NCBI RefSeq assembly: GCF_001528745.1
Contig: NZ_BCNS01000169.1
Span: 1-36,500 of the forward strand
Direction: 5' to 3'
DNA: 36,500 nt
Source of the DNA: Marinobacterium profundum
GTDB lineage: Bacteria > Pseudomonadota > Gammaproteobacteria > Pseudomonadales > Balneatricaceae
This document shows positions 1-8,413 of this stretch, one piece after another. The notes beneath the pieces were generated by a model. The model did not search any database. It saw nothing but the letters and a program-made list of their open reading frames with translations, and was not told the origin of the DNA. Numbering within the stretch: the stretch's first letter is position 1; each line of letters starts with the position of its first letter. Both the position numbers and the translations under genes were made by a program.

Positions 1-110
1 GAGCTTGCGATACGCTTGGCAATGTCATAACAGGTGTCCACTTAGAAATAGGTGGACACTATCAGGCGCTCACGGCAACTGGCTCAAGATGGGTTCGCCG
101 GACGCATACA
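1..110. repeat. Left terminal inverted repeat (110 bp, with internal hairpin)
   Basis: Positions 1-110 are the reverse complement of 36391-36500 with two mismatches, at window positions 22 (A versus G) and 78 (A versus C). The block contains a hairpin at 34-59 with 8-bp arms GTGTCCAC and GTGGACAC around a 10-nt loop. On the minus strand it encodes the last 13 codons and stop of the transposase-like frame at 70-696. Identity stops exactly where IS110-like protein sequence begins. The block may therefore be the end of a separate mobile element lying mostly outside the window. Which element it belongs to is not recognised. Confidence 0.9.
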
Positions 111-696
111 TACGGTCGTCCAGAAAACGCAGATCGTCAGCCAAGCCGTAAAGCAAAGCGCGGAAGGCATCGGTCAGCCCATTCTCACCATCCTCCAACC
201 AGCACGGTAGGGAACTGCGTAGCTGCTGGATGCCGGTTGGAGCAATTATTCCGTATTCGCCAACCAACCCACGAATCTGGTTAGCCTTAGCGGTCCGCTG
301 GCCTACGAGTTCTTCGCGGATGCGGTGAGCCGCCTGCGTATCCTGTTGGGCAACAGCCTTGACGGCTACAAAGCGCATGTTCGGCCTACTCATCGCTTCA
401 CAGATGGCCTCGGCATCGACCCGGTCGTTCTTGTTACTTTTGACGTAGGGTTTCACGAACTGCGCCGCTATCAACTTGACGGTATAGCCACGCTTTTGGA
501 GCTCGCGTGCCCAGTAATGGGATGAGGCGCAAGCCTCCATGCCAATCTCGGCGCCAACGGGGACGCGTTTGCATAATGCCTCCAGCCACTTCTGCCGTGA
601 GTACTTGCCTTGCCACTGTAATTGACAATGACGATCGACCCCGTGCACATGAAACACCGACTTGGCTATATCGACACCGACACGGATAATGTTCAT
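70..696 (-). pseudogene. IS110-family transposase, C-terminally truncated
   Basis: The 208-residue frame starts at an ATG preceded by GAGGAG. It carries the N-terminal RuvC-like DEDD domain of IS110-type transposases (bridge-RNA-guided recombinases in this family). Visible acidic residues are D9 (VGVDIAK), E54 (GMEAC), and D91 and D94 (NDRVDAEA). Family members are usually 310-400 residues, with a C-terminal Transposase_20 domain carrying a catalytic serine. Here the family-like sequence stops after FLDDR near residue 195. The last 13 residues come from the 110-bp terminal repeat, which has a second copy at the other end of the window. The protein lacks its serine domain and should be inactive. 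The frame itself has no internal stops, so the truncation looks recent. It reads outward, towards the window edge. Confidence 0.85.
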
Positions 697-799
697 CTGG
701 GCTTCTCCTCATCCACATGATGGTTGGATCTTCACACCCACCATTTTGGCGCATGACGCCGGAGTGGGGTGAGGAGGAGTCCATCCCATTGGTTACTAA

Positions 800-2203
800 T
801 CAGAGGCCTCTTGGTAGGGTCAGTAATATGCAGAGCAAACTAGATAGTGTTAGCGTTATTAGTGAGTATCTGAGGCTCCATTCATATGAGACCCGTTTTG
901 CTTTGTAGCCGGTGCAACTTTCTAGCAAAAGGGAATTGGCGGAGTAGGGCGTGCCTGCAATGGTGACCCCCCAGCCGACAACAATCCCCAAGCCTAACCC
1001 TAGCAAGCTGTATTCAGGCCAAATCGGCCCTAAAATGCTGCCCAAAAGGGTGCAAGTTATAATAGGGTTTACTCCCAGAGTTCCGCTAGCAAAGAACAGC
1101 CATGGCACTGTACCGGCCACCAGCGGATAAGCCCAAGAGGGCAAACTGAAATGTATGCCCAGCCAATTCAGTGCAAAGGTACCGATGATACCGCCCAGAA
1201 AAGACGAGCCCCCCATGATCAGCAACTCGTTATTGATGCCGGCTAGCGATGGCAGGGACACTACACCATCGGCCATTCGACGATAAACAAGGCCGGCTAC
1301 TACCGCAGTCAGACAACTCAAGGTTACCGACTGGGAGTAGAGCAATCCCGCCTTTGCATTAAGCACAAATGTGCCCACACAAATCAGTGCAATGATGGCA
1401 ACGAACCTTAGCCAGGAAATTAAGGCGGATTGGCTGTACTCAGAGGGTGCGGGCATATCTTTGTGAAGTGGCTCCTCTTCTCTGGCTAAGGTGCCGGCTA
1501 GAAGATAGAAAGTAGCGACGGGAAGGCCTAGGGCTATCAGTTTCCAGCTTGGCAGATTTGGCAGGAAAGTGAGGGTCATGACAAAGGATATCGACAGTGG
1601 TGAGGCCATGGGGGATGCACCAAAACCGCGCACCACGGCCCGTGCGGCATTGTGTGTCAAGGCACTGTCACCCTGTGCCTTAGCCTGAAGGCCGATCATC
1701 GTCGCCACTACACCGACGGCTCCAAAGTTCAGTGGAATGGATAGTAATGCAGTACCGAAGGTCATGCTAAGGTAGCGTAATAACGATTTCCCGGCAAACA
1801 GGCTACGGGATATGACTTTAAGGTCGTTAGATTGGCCCAGTACTGCGGACAATAGCATCACCGTAATAATCAGGGCGCCGATTTGCGCCATGTTACCGGT
1901 TGCCTTGGGTAAGGCCTCAGGCGCATAAGTCATCGCCACAAGGGTAAAGAGAATTATGAGTGTAAAAAGCACCCGCGCCGCTAGCCTCAGGTTGCCCCAG
2001 CCAAGCACAATCGCAAGGCAGGCAAAGAGAGTTGCAGCCACCGTATTGCCCGGCATAAAGGTTGCGACTCCGGTAAGCAGCGCCAGATAGGTGAGAATAG
2101 AGCGGGACCGGGTGTAACTGCTTGGACGCAGGAAATGCTTCATACTGCCGACATTTCGAGACGTTTTTCCCTGTTTTCTTGATGATTCAGGACAGTCAAT
2201 CAT
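800..2203 (-). CDS. Polytopic inner-membrane permease, substrate unknown
   Basis: The 467-residue protein has roughly 11-13 hydrophobic segments, with a more polar loop near residues 235-260. Its glycine- and proline-rich re-entrant-looking stretches (for example IPLNFGAVGVV and GASPMASPLSISF) recall ion-transporter (ArsB/CitM-like) carriers. I cannot name the family with confidence. An upstream in-frame ATG at 2236 exists, but the ATG at 2203 has GGAGGAAAGGAAG just before it and is preferred. The gene lies downstream of the CaiB-type CoA-transferase on the same strand with a gap of about 100 bp, so it is probably the last gene of that operon. It may import or export the acid that the operon activates. 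That role is inferred from position only. Confidence 0.7.
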   Translation of the reverse strand: MIDCPESSRKQGKTSRNVGSMKHFLRPSSYTRSRSILTYLALLTGVATFMPGNTVAATLFACLAIVLGWGNLRLAARVLFTLIILFTLVAMTYAPEALPKATGNMAQIGALIITVMLLSAVLGQSNDLKVISRSLFAGKSLLRYLSMTFGTALLSIPLNFGAVGVVATMIGLQAKAQGDSALTHNAARAVVRGFGASPMASPLSISFVMTLTFLPNLPSWKLIALGLPVATFYLLAGTLAREEEPLHKDMPAPSEYSQSALISWLRFVAIIALICVGTFVLNAKAGLLYSQSVTLSCLTAVVAGLVYRRMADGVVSLPSLAGINNELLIMGGSSFLGGIIGTFALNWLGIHFSLPSWAYPLVAGTVPWLFFASGTLGVNPIITCTLLGSILGPIWPEYSLLGLGLGIVVGWGVTIAGTPYSANSLLLESCTGYKAKRVSYEWSLRYSLITLTLSSLLCILLTLPRGL

Positions 2204-2304
2204 GGGCTTCCTTTCCTCCGGCAATCTTGGTGCCATAACCAGTGAGGGCTTGTTACGGTCAGGAGGGGTCCCAGTGCCACCGGGGAGCCCGTTGACTCTG
2301 AGAC

Positions 2305-3528
2305 TCAGACGATTCCTTGCTGCTGCAAGGCCGCAATCTGTTCCGGGCTCTTCTCAAGCAACCGCTCGAGTATCGTGGTGGTATCCTCACCCAGTTTGGG
2401 TGGCGGCTTAGGGTACTCCTGCTGCGTTTTTGAGAACTTGATTGGATTCGCAACACCGGGAACGGGACCGATCTCCGGGTGCTCTTGCTCGATTTTCATG
2501 CCGCGCGCTAGGACCTGAGGGTCTTGGAATACCTGGGCTATATCCTGGATTGGGCCGCAAGGCACATGTAATTCGCGCAGTAGGTCCAACCAGTCGCGAC
2601 AACTGCGGCTGCGAGTGATTTCCGACATCAGTTCCACTAGCGCGGGGCGGTTCAGTACTCGATCGGGGTTGGTGCGGAACCTAGGGTCCTGGGCCAACGC
2701 TGGCTGTTTCACCGCGGCGCAGAAACGCTGGAACTGACCGTCGTTTCCGATAGCAATGATGACCTGGCCATCTGTGGTCGGGAACGGCTGGTAGGGGGCT
2801 AGGTTCGGGTGGTATTCGCCGGTGCGGGTTGGTGCTGTGCCGCCGCAGAAATAGTTTAACGCCTGGTTGGCCAGCCAGCTGACTTGGACGTCCAGCAACG
2901 CCATGTCTATATGCTGCCCTTCGCCGGTGCTATTGCGGTGGTGCAGCGCTGACAGGATCGCGATCGCCGCATTCATGCCGGTGGTCAGGTCCGCGACAGC
3001 CATCCCGACCCGTTGTGGGCCTGCGCCAGGCTGGCCGTCTGCCGCACCCGTAATGCTCATCAGGCCGGCCTGGGCCTGGATGAGGTAGTCGTAGCCGGCA
3101 TCTTGGGCCATAGGCCCGGTCTGACCGAAACCGGTGATAGAGCAGTAGATGAGCCCGCGGTTGGCCGTCACTAGGTCGTTGTAACCGAGCCCTTTCTTGG
3201 CCAAGGTGCCGGTCTTGAAGTTTTCCACTAGGATGTCGCTGCTGGTGGCCAGCTCGCGAATCAGCTCTTGGCCTTCGGTTCGACTGAGGTCAACGGTGAC
3301 TGAGTGTTTGCCGCGGTTGGCGGAGAGGTAATAGGCCGACTCTCGGGTTTCGTTGCCGTCCCGGTCCGCGAGCCAGGGCGGACCCCAGTAGCGCGTATCA
3401 TCTCCGGTGCCGGGGCGTTCGATCTTGATTACTTCAGCGCCGAGGTCGGCGAAAATCTGCGTGCACCAAGGACCCGCCATCACGCGGGTCAAGTCTAGTA
3501 CTCGAAGGCCTGTTAGTGGACCTGCCAT
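2305..3528 (-). CDS. CaiB/BaiF family (class III) CoA-transferase
   Basis: The 407-residue protein begins with the class III CoA-transferase signature (LTGLRVLDLTRVMAGPW, then DLGAEVIKIERPG near residues 30-40). It also carries VENFKTGTL near 101-109 and GFGQTGPM near 133-140. Asp180 in VADLTTGM aligns with the catalytic aspartate that forms the acyl anhydride in formyl-CoA transferase. Length is normal for the family (about 390-430). These enzymes move CoA between carboxylic acids such as oxalate, carnitine, glutarate, itaconate or benzylsuccinate; the substrate here is not evident. The ATG at 3528 has AAGGAGATGATGCA in front of it. The gene follows the damaged dehydrogenase and precedes the permease in one leftward unit. 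That unit probably starts from the promoter region holding the IclR-type site at 4071. Confidence 0.88.
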   Translation of the reverse strand: MAGPLTGLRVLDLTRVMAGPWCTQIFADLGAEVIKIERPGTGDDTRYWGPPWLADRDGNETRESAYYLSANRGKHSVTVDLSRTEGQELIRELATSSDILVENFKTGTLAKKGLGYNDLVTANRGLIYCSITGFGQTGPMAQDAGYDYLIQAQAGLMSITGAADGQPGAGPQRVGMAVADLTTGMNAAIAILSALHHRNSTGEGQHIDMALLDVQVSWLANQALNYFCGGTAPTRTGEYHPNLAPYQPFPTTDGQVIIAIGNDGQFQRFCAAVKQPALAQDPRFRTNPDRVLNRPALVELMSEITRSRSCRDWLDLLRELHVPCGPIQDIAQVFQDPQVLARGMKIEQEHPEIGPVPGVANPIKFSKTQQEYPKPPPKLGEDTTTILERLLEKSPEQIAALQQQGIV

Positions 3529-3620
3529 TGCATCATCTCCTTGTTATCGTGCGCTAATGCGCGTGGTGTAGGGGGAGCGCTCCACGGGTATCTTGCCCGG
3601 TGCTAAGCTTGCGAACCGGA

Positions 3621-4001
3621 TCAAATCGAGGCTAAACCGACAGTCATGTCTTCGCAGGCATAGAGGGCCTGACCGGTGACGTAGCCGCTGCGTGCATCCA
3701 GAAAAAATCTGACGCTGTGGGCTACATCGTCTATCTCGACCATGCGCTGCATGAGAGTGTTGTCGATAATGTGCAGGGCGCGTTCGTAATCGGGCGGGGC
3801 ACACGATACTGTGGTTGTTAAACAGTTACGTGACCTGATGCCGTCGCTCAAATCCAGCAGGTGGTCGTCGGTCAGCTCAGTCGCTTCGGGGGCGACTGTA
3901 TCGGCTGCAATGACACGATAGCCCTCACCGTGCAGCTGAAATGCGATCGATTGCCCGATATTGCGTGCGCCGTCTGTGTTTAGAACGCTGTATTTACCCA
4001 T
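3621..4001 (-). pseudogene. Short-chain dehydrogenase/reductase remnant with internal deletion
   Basis: From the internal ATG at 4001 the frame is 126 codons, about half the usual 250 of short-chain dehydrogenases. The start matches an SDR nucleotide-binding end, with DGARNIGQSIAFQLHGEGY in place of the TGxxxGIG loop, then a DLSD segment. The end matches an SDR C terminus (MQRMVEIDDVAHSVRFFLD, then SGYVTGQALYACEDMTVG). The middle, including the Ser and YxxxK catalytic residues, is absent. The central stretch (residues about 54-75) does not resemble the family. An in-frame deletion with local decay is the simplest reading, so no dehydrogenase activity is expected. The frame opens further upstream to an ATG at 4073, but that extension is not SDR-like and runs through the putative operator. 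It is the first gene of the leftward unit. Confidence 0.75.
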
Positions 4002-4070
4002 CCGTCGGTACCCTGTTTCCTGATGTTTATATGCGTGTGGTGTCGCTAATGTTTGATAAGTGAACAAAAA

Positions 4071-4085
4071 CAACGATAATCGAAC
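4071..4085. promoter_or_regulatory. Putative PcaR/IclR-type operator, site 1
   Basis: CAACGATAATCGAAC lies between the divergent dehydrogenase remnant and the IclR regulator gene. Its reverse complement GTTCGATTATCGTTG differs from site 2 (GTTCGATTATCGTAC at 6557) at two positions. It is also close to GTTCGATAATCGCAC, recalled as the PcaR operator of Pseudomonas putida. Its place 33 bp before the regulator start suggests autoregulation and control of the leftward unit. Confidence 0.65.
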
Positions 4086-4117
4086 AAACTGTCAGTTATC
4101 TCAGTACGGAAATACGC

Positions 4118-4900
4118 ATGTCTGTCAAAAACTCCCAGCCTGGGGCCGTCGACAAAGATTTTCTCGCCACCTTTGCTCGCGGTCTCGAGGTAATAAAATC
4201 CTTCGATACACAAACGCCGTCGATGTCCCTGACGGACGTCGCCAAGAAAAACAACCTGTCCCGTGCTTCGGCCCGGCGTTTCTTGCTGACGCTGCAGAAA
4301 CTCGGCTATGTCAAAAGCGACGATAAGCGGTTCAAGCTAACCGCCAGGGTTCTCGAACTGGGCTACTCTTACTTGGCTACCCTAAACTTCTCCGAGACAA
4401 TCACCCCGTTTATGGAGAAGATCACGCACAAACTCGGCGAATCCTGCTCCGCAACGGTTCTGGACGGTCAGGATGTTGTTTATATAGCCCGTATCCCGGT
4501 GCGTGGCCTGATCCCGGTCAATTTACAGATTGGTGCCCGGCTGCCTGCCTACGCGACCTCTATGGGCCGAGTGCTGTTGGCGGCTCTACCAGAAGACCAA
4601 CTGGAGGCGTTCCTGTCTTCAGCCACTTTGGAGCCGCTCACGCCTTACACTGTGACGGCCGCTGAACAATTGCGCTCCGAAATCGAACGAGTGCGTCGCC
4701 AAGCGTACTGCATCATTGACCAAGAGCTCGAACTCGGCCTGAGGACCGTCGCGGTACCTGTCTATGACCGTAACCAGCATGTATGCTTCGCTCTGAACGT
4801 TAGCAGCCATGTCAGTAAGGTGTCACTCGAGCGCGCGGAGCGGGAATTCGTACCTCTAATGCAACAGGTGTCCCAGCAGATCACGGCGGCACTGCCCTGA
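4118..4900 (+). CDS. IclR-family transcriptional regulator, PcaR/PcaU/PobR type
   Basis: The 260-residue protein has an N-terminal winged helix (residues about 15-75, FARGLEVIKSF, then SLTDVAKKNNLSRASARRF). A C-terminal IclR effector domain follows (about 90-258, with RIPVRGLIPVNLQIGARLP and YATSMGRVLLA). The pattern FARGLEVI...FSETITPFME is typical of the beta-ketoadipate regulators PcaR, PcaU and PobR, which respond to 3-oxoadipate or aromatic acids. Expected ligands are therefore 3-oxoadipate or a related dicarboxylate (inference). The ATG at 4118 has only a weak GGA upstream. It is convergent with the CatJ-type gene (19-bp gap) and divergent from the dehydrogenase remnant. Three 15-bp sites resembling PcaR operators lie at 4071, 6557 and 6727, each in front of a unit of this cluster, which supports local regulation. 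Confidence 0.88.
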   Translation: MSVKNSQPGAVDKDFLATFARGLEVIKSFDTQTPSMSLTDVAKKNNLSRASARRFLLTLQKLGYVKSDDKRFKLTARVLELGYSYLATLNFSETITPFMEKITHKLGESCSATVLDGQDVVYIARIPVRGLIPVNLQIGARLPAYATSMGRVLLAALPEDQLEAFLSSATLEPLTPYTVTAAEQLRSEIERVRRQAYCIIDQELELGLRTVAVPVYDRNQHVCFALNVSSHVSKVSLERAEREFVPLMQQVSQQITAALP

Positions 4901-4919
4901 ATACTACCGCCGGCGACGC

Positions 4920-5696
4920 TTACCGGGCGGCGTAGGCCGCTTCGGTACGCGCGTTCAATTCCCGTAACACCTGTAGTTCTTCCACTGTCGGTGCCGGTGT
5001 CGTTTTCAGTTCAGCGGCGACCTTCAGTGGCCAGCCGGTGGCGTTAACGACCTGCTCCACCATCACACCTGGGTGCAGGTGGGTCAGTACCAATTCGCGA
5101 CTGACTGTATCCGGTTCGAGAATGCCCAGGTCAGTGATCACCATGGCCGGACCTTGACCACTCAGCCCCAGTGCTTCACGGCTGTTTCCGCCTTCGTAAA
5201 AGCCAACAGAGGTGATGAAGTCAAGCTTGTCGACGAACGCTCGCTTGCTGTGTCGCAGCGTTATCAGTACACGCTGACAATGGGTGGCAATCAGGGGAGC
5301 ACCGCCGGCGCCGGGGAGGCGCACCTTGGGGGTCTCATAGGAGCCGATGACAGTGGTGTTGATGTTGGCGTAGCGGTCGATTTGAGCGGCGCCAAGGAAG
5401 CCGGTACGGATTTTTCTACCTTGCAGCCAGTATCGGAACATCTCTGGTATCGAAACGACGCTGAGTGCTGTCGACGATAGTTCACCGTCGCCGATCGACA
5501 GCGGCAGTACGTCGGGCTGGGTATCCAAGGTACCGCTTTCGTAGATCAGTTTTATGTTTTCGGCGTGGCTGAGGCGTGCCAAGTTGGCAGCCGCGCTGGG
5601 AAGTCCGATGCCGACGAAGCAGACATCGTCGACAGCCAGAGTGCGTGATGCTGCGATGGTCATCATTTCGAGTGGGGTGAAATTCAACTCAGACAT
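4920..5696 (-). CDS. catJ: 3-oxoadipate CoA-transferase, beta subunit (CatJ-like)
   Basis: The 258-residue protein belongs to the class I CoA-transferase beta subunits of the CatJ/glutaconate CoA-transferase type. Glu53 in IYESGTL corresponds to the catalytic glutamate that carries CoA in glutaconate CoA-transferase (Glu54). VGIGLPSAAANLARL and the late GILEPD motif also fit. With CatI it should move CoA from succinyl-CoA to 3-oxoadipate, the penultimate step of the beta-ketoadipate pathway. Related pairs act on glutaconate, so the acceptor acid is inferred. The start at 5696 has GGGAGG six bases upstream and overlaps the end of catI by 8 bp, which implies translational coupling. A longer frame from 5747 is rejected because it runs far into catI. 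No thiolase (pcaF) lies nearby to finish the pathway. Confidence 0.85.
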   Translation of the reverse strand: MSELNFTPLEMMTIAASRTLAVDDVCFVGIGLPSAAANLARLSHAENIKLIYESGTLDTQPDVLPLSIGDGELSSTALSVVSIPEMFRYWLQGRKIRTGFLGAAQIDRYANINTTVIGSYETPKVRLPGAGGAPLIATHCQRVLITLRHSKRAFVDKLDFITSVGFYEGGNSREALGLSGQGPAMVITDLGILEPDTVSRELVLTHLHPGVMVEQVVNATGWPLKVAAELKTTPAPTVEELQVLRELNARTEAAYAAR

Positions 5697-6543
5697 GGTT
5701 TTCCTCCCGCAGTTTGTCCATGTACTCGGCGAAGTCTTTCGTCTCAAGTACGAAATGCCTCATCCAGCTACGGAATTTCCTGTAGTCGCGGCTGATTTTG
5801 TCCCACTGGATATAGAAGCTGTTGTGGCGTTCGTAGTAACCGCTGGCGTAGGACGGGAAAGCGCCGGAGGGCACTTCGCAGACTGCGTTGATCACCCAGT
5901 TCGGAATTACCGTCCCCCCCTCGCGTTCGCTGACCCGATCCACGATTTCTTCTACGGTCACGATCGTGTGTTCCGACGCCAAGACGACTTCTTTCTGGAC
6001 ACCCTGGATTCCGTCCAGCCAGATATTACCGAAACGGTCTGCGCGCTGGGCGTGGATGATTCCGACGTCTGGACGCAGCGCCGGGACGGCGGACAGCTTT
6101 TTCCCACTGAAGGGGCAGGCGATGCTTCGAATATTGGAGTTGTGCTCCGGGTAGGAGGTGCCGCGGTAACCATCAAAGATCGCAAGTGGTAATCCGGCGG
6201 CGCCGGCGGCATAGGCGTTGGCCATGGCCGCGTGATCGTGCTCCTCAATCGCTAGAGCGCGAGGGTTTGCATTTTCGTAAGCATCACGAAAGCGGTGCAG
6301 CGAGCCGACGCCCGGGTTACCGCCCCAAGAGAAAATCAGCTTGTTGGCGCAGCCCATCCCGATCATCTGGTCATAAATCAAGTCAGGGGTCATCCGTATC
6401 AGGGTCAGGTCACCTACACCCTGACGGATGATTTCTAGCCCCGCAGCATTGGGGATTAGGTGGGTGAAACCCTCCAAGGCGACTGTCATACCTGGTTTTA
6501 CGTAACGAGATACGGCCTCCTTGAGTGTCACTATAATTGTCAT
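5689..6543 (-). CDS. catI: 3-oxoadipate CoA-transferase, alpha subunit (CatI-like)
   Basis: The 284-residue protein is an alpha subunit of the CatI/GctA type. It has a KPGMTVALEGFTHLIPNAAG glycine-rich start, FSWGGNPGVGSLHRF near residues 71-85, and HAQRADRFGNIWLDG near 162-176. CatI of Pseudomonas has about the same length. Together with CatJ it forms the heteromeric cytoplasmic CoA-transferase. The ATG at 6543 is preferred (AGGA eight bases upstream). The longer frame from 6573 would read through the putative regulator site at 6557-6571. It is the first gene of a leftward catIJ pair, divergent from tctC, and both directions carry an IclR-type site. Confidence 0.85.
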   Translation of the reverse strand: MTIIVTLKEAVSRYVKPGMTVALEGFTHLIPNAAGLEIIRQGVGDLTLIRMTPDLIYDQMIGMGCANKLIFSWGGNPGVGSLHRFRDAYENANPRALAIEEHDHAAMANAYAAGAAGLPLAIFDGYRGTSYPEHNSNIRSIACPFSGKKLSAVPALRPDVGIIHAQRADRFGNIWLDGIQGVQKEVVLASEHTIVTVEEIVDRVSEREGGTVIPNWVINAVCEVPSGAFPSYASGYYERHNSFYIQWDKISRDYRKFRSWMRHFVLETKDFAEYMDKLREENHV

Positions 6544-6556
6544 TCCAGTCCTGTTT

Positions 6557-6571
6557 GTTCGATTATCGTAC
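6557..6571. promoter_or_regulatory. Putative PcaR/IclR-type operator, site 2
   Basis: GTTCGATTATCGTAC is a near-perfect 15-bp palindrome 14 bp upstream of the catI start. It differs from the P. putida PcaR operator as recalled (GTTCGATAATCGCAC) at two positions. It shares the 17-nt string GTTTGTTCGATTATCGT with the reverse complement of the site 1 region. The location close to the start codon suggests that the regulator contacts the promoter or start region of catIJ. Confidence 0.7.
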
Positions 6572-6726
6572 ATTGGTTCGAATAACGTAAATCGTAGATT
6601 TCTTTCCCATTGCTTGTCAAGCTTGAAGTTGGCACGGAGTGTGATTGAACAGCAGAGTGCTATTCACTTGCCTGTCGATAAAGATTGTGTAAAAGTGGCT
6701 CGGCATTATCTGATATTCGCACAGTT

Positions 6727-6741
6727 GTTCTATATTCGAAC
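6727..6741. promoter_or_regulatory. Putative PcaR/IclR-type operator, site 3
   Basis: GTTCTATATTCGAAC has GTTC and GAAC ends and the same 15-bp span as sites 1 and 2, but a more diverged centre. It lies 39 bp before the tctC start codon, where it could control the transporter operon. It is the weakest match of the three. Confidence 0.5.
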
Positions 6742-6780
6742 AAATTCCTCATCTTATAACAAAGAACTAAGGACCTCATC

Positions 6781-7767
6781 ATGAAACGACTGATGGTGAA
6801 ACTGGCTGGCGCGGTGACATTTGCGGCGGCGACGGCAGTGCTTCCTGTCTCCCTAGCCGCGGCGGCTGAATGGCCAAGTGACACCGTGAAACTGATCGTT
6901 CCCTATTCGCCGGGAGGCACTACGGATATCATTTCACGTAAGGTGGCAGACCTGCTTAAAGATGAGTTGGGCAATGTCATCGTCGAGAATCGTCCGGGTG
7001 CGGGGTCGACAGTCGGAACCGGTCAGCTGGCCCGTGGTGGTCGTGGCGCGGATCACAGCATCCTGATGGCGTCCCCGGGGCATGCCATCGGTGCGGCTAT
7101 CTACTCGGGACTACGCTACGCTCCGGTGAATGACTTCCGATTTATCCGCAACGTCATAACCATTCCGAACGTGATGGTAGTGCCGGCCGACAGCCCGTAT
7201 AACAGCGTCGCGGAATTTATTGATGGGGCACGGGGAGGAGAATTGACCTTTAGCTCCCCCGGTGTTGGGAGCTCCGTTCATATGTCTGCTGAGCTCTTCA
7301 AAAACCTCACGGACACGAACATGGTACACGTGCCGTTCCGTGGCAGCGGTGAAGCGCTGCCGGCACTGCTGGGGGGGGATGTCGATGTAGCCTTCGAGAA
7401 CATGCCGACCGTACTTCCCCACATTAAGTCCGGTAAACTAAAGGCGCTTGCCGTGACTACGACCAAGCGTTCGCCCTTCCTGCCCGACGTGCCCACTGTC
7501 GCTGAGGTCGGCATCGACTATGGCTTGGGTGGCTATAAAACCTCAGCCTGGTTTGGTCTGATTGCGCACAAGTCTATGCCAGACGAGGCAGTGTCTAAGC
7601 TGCGTGACGCCATGACGAAGATAATGGGGCGCGAATCCTTCACCTCTTTCTTGCCGCAGATTGGCGCGGAACCGGGGGAAGAGGACGGCGAGGTCTTTCG
7701 TGACTTCGTTGCGGAGGAAGTGACCAAGTGGGCCGAAGTGGCCCAGCATGCGAATATCAAGAACTAA
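6781..7767 (+). CDS. tctC: Tripartite tricarboxylate transporter substrate-binding protein (TctC/Bug)
   Basis: The 328-residue protein has a signal peptide (positive start MKRLMVK, hydrophobic stretch, likely cleavage after AAA near residue 29). A Bug-family binding fold follows: WPSDTVKLIVPYSPGGTTD near 31-49, IVENRPGAGSTVGTGQLA, VHVPFRGSGEALPALLGG and DVPTVAEVG. Bug proteins bind carboxylates such as citrate, adipate or aromatic acids in the periplasm and pass them to the TctAB permease. The AAGGA (AACTAAGGACCTCATC) before ATG 6781 is a good ribosome site. It leads tctCBA, so the ligand is probably a dicarboxylate handled by the CatIJ or CaiB enzymes next door (inference). Confidence 0.9.
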   Translation: MKRLMVKLAGAVTFAAATAVLPVSLAAAAEWPSDTVKLIVPYSPGGTTDIISRKVADLLKDELGNVIVENRPGAGSTVGTGQLARGGRGADHSILMASPGHAIGAAIYSGLRYAPVNDFRFIRNVITIPNVMVVPADSPYNSVAEFIDGARGGELTFSSPGVGSSVHMSAELFKNLTDTNMVHVPFRGSGEALPALLGGDVDVAFENMPTVLPHIKSGKLKALAVTTTKRSPFLPDVPTVAEVGIDYGLGGYKTSAWFGLIAHKSMPDEAVSKLRDAMTKIMGRESFTSFLPQIGAEPGEEDGEVFRDFVAEEVTKWAEVAQHANIKN

Positions 7768-7838
7768 GTGGTCGAAACGCAGGGGCCGTGTGGCTCCTGC
7801 GCCCGGACTCCCGTTTATCGTTTCGTCGGAGGTTGGTT

Positions 7839-8348
7839 GTGAAGACCAAAGAGGTCAATCGTTCTGAATGCCATGGTCGCATCAAGCCGGACTTGATATT
7901 GGGTATGTGTTTGGTCGTGTTGGCCAGCATATTTATTTTTTACCTAGTGCCGCAGTATATTACCGAGCCGCAGATGGTCAAGAATCCTATGTTGTCGCCG
8001 CGCTTCCTGCCTTTGGTGACTGGTTGGGTGGTATTACTGCTCTCAGTTATCGTTTTACTGGAAGGCATACGACGTCCGCCGAAGCAGAATTCTGTTGAGA
8101 ATGTACATGCGAAGGTGCCTAGGCTGCGCTGGGTGTTGATGCTAGCGGCTGGCCTCGTCTATTCGTTGTTGTTAGAGGAACTCGGAGCCATCGCCAGTGG
8201 CGTGATTGCTACGGCAATGCTGTTTATCGCTCATGGTCTGCGGCAAGTCAGAATTTATCTGCTGGCCCTGGTGTTTCCGGTGGTCGTCTCGCTTCTTTTC
8301 GTCCATGTGCTTAACGTGCCGCTGCCGGTCGGCATGATCTGGGAGTGA
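7839..8348 (+). CDS. tctB: Tripartite tricarboxylate transporter small membrane subunit (TctB)
   Basis: The 169-residue protein starts at a GTG preceded by CGGAGG. The open frame extends back to 7728, but that overlaps tctC and has no ribosome site. It shows four hydrophobic segments, at about residues 17-38, 54-74, 96-116 and 128-160, the usual TctB topology. PMLSPRFLPLVTGW near 48-61 is a typical TctB stretch. It lies 71 bp after tctC and 65 bp before tctA in the same direction. Confidence 0.85.
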   Translation: MKTKEVNRSECHGRIKPDLILGMCLVVLASIFIFYLVPQYITEPQMVKNPMLSPRFLPLVTGWVVLLLSVIVLLEGIRRPPKQNSVENVHAKVPRLRWVLMLAAGLVYSLLLEELGAIASGVIATAMLFIAHGLRQVRIYLLALVFPVVVSLLFVHVLNVPLPVGMIWE

Positions 8349-8413
8349 AGGCGTCGAGCGGATTGATTTGCAGAGCGTGTATCCCACTGAATACCTGAAT
8401 TTGGACATCTAGG

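Noticed and set aside
5554-6192. 212-codon plus-strand frame across catJ and catI
   Set aside because: Antisense to both subunits of a recognised CoA-transferase.
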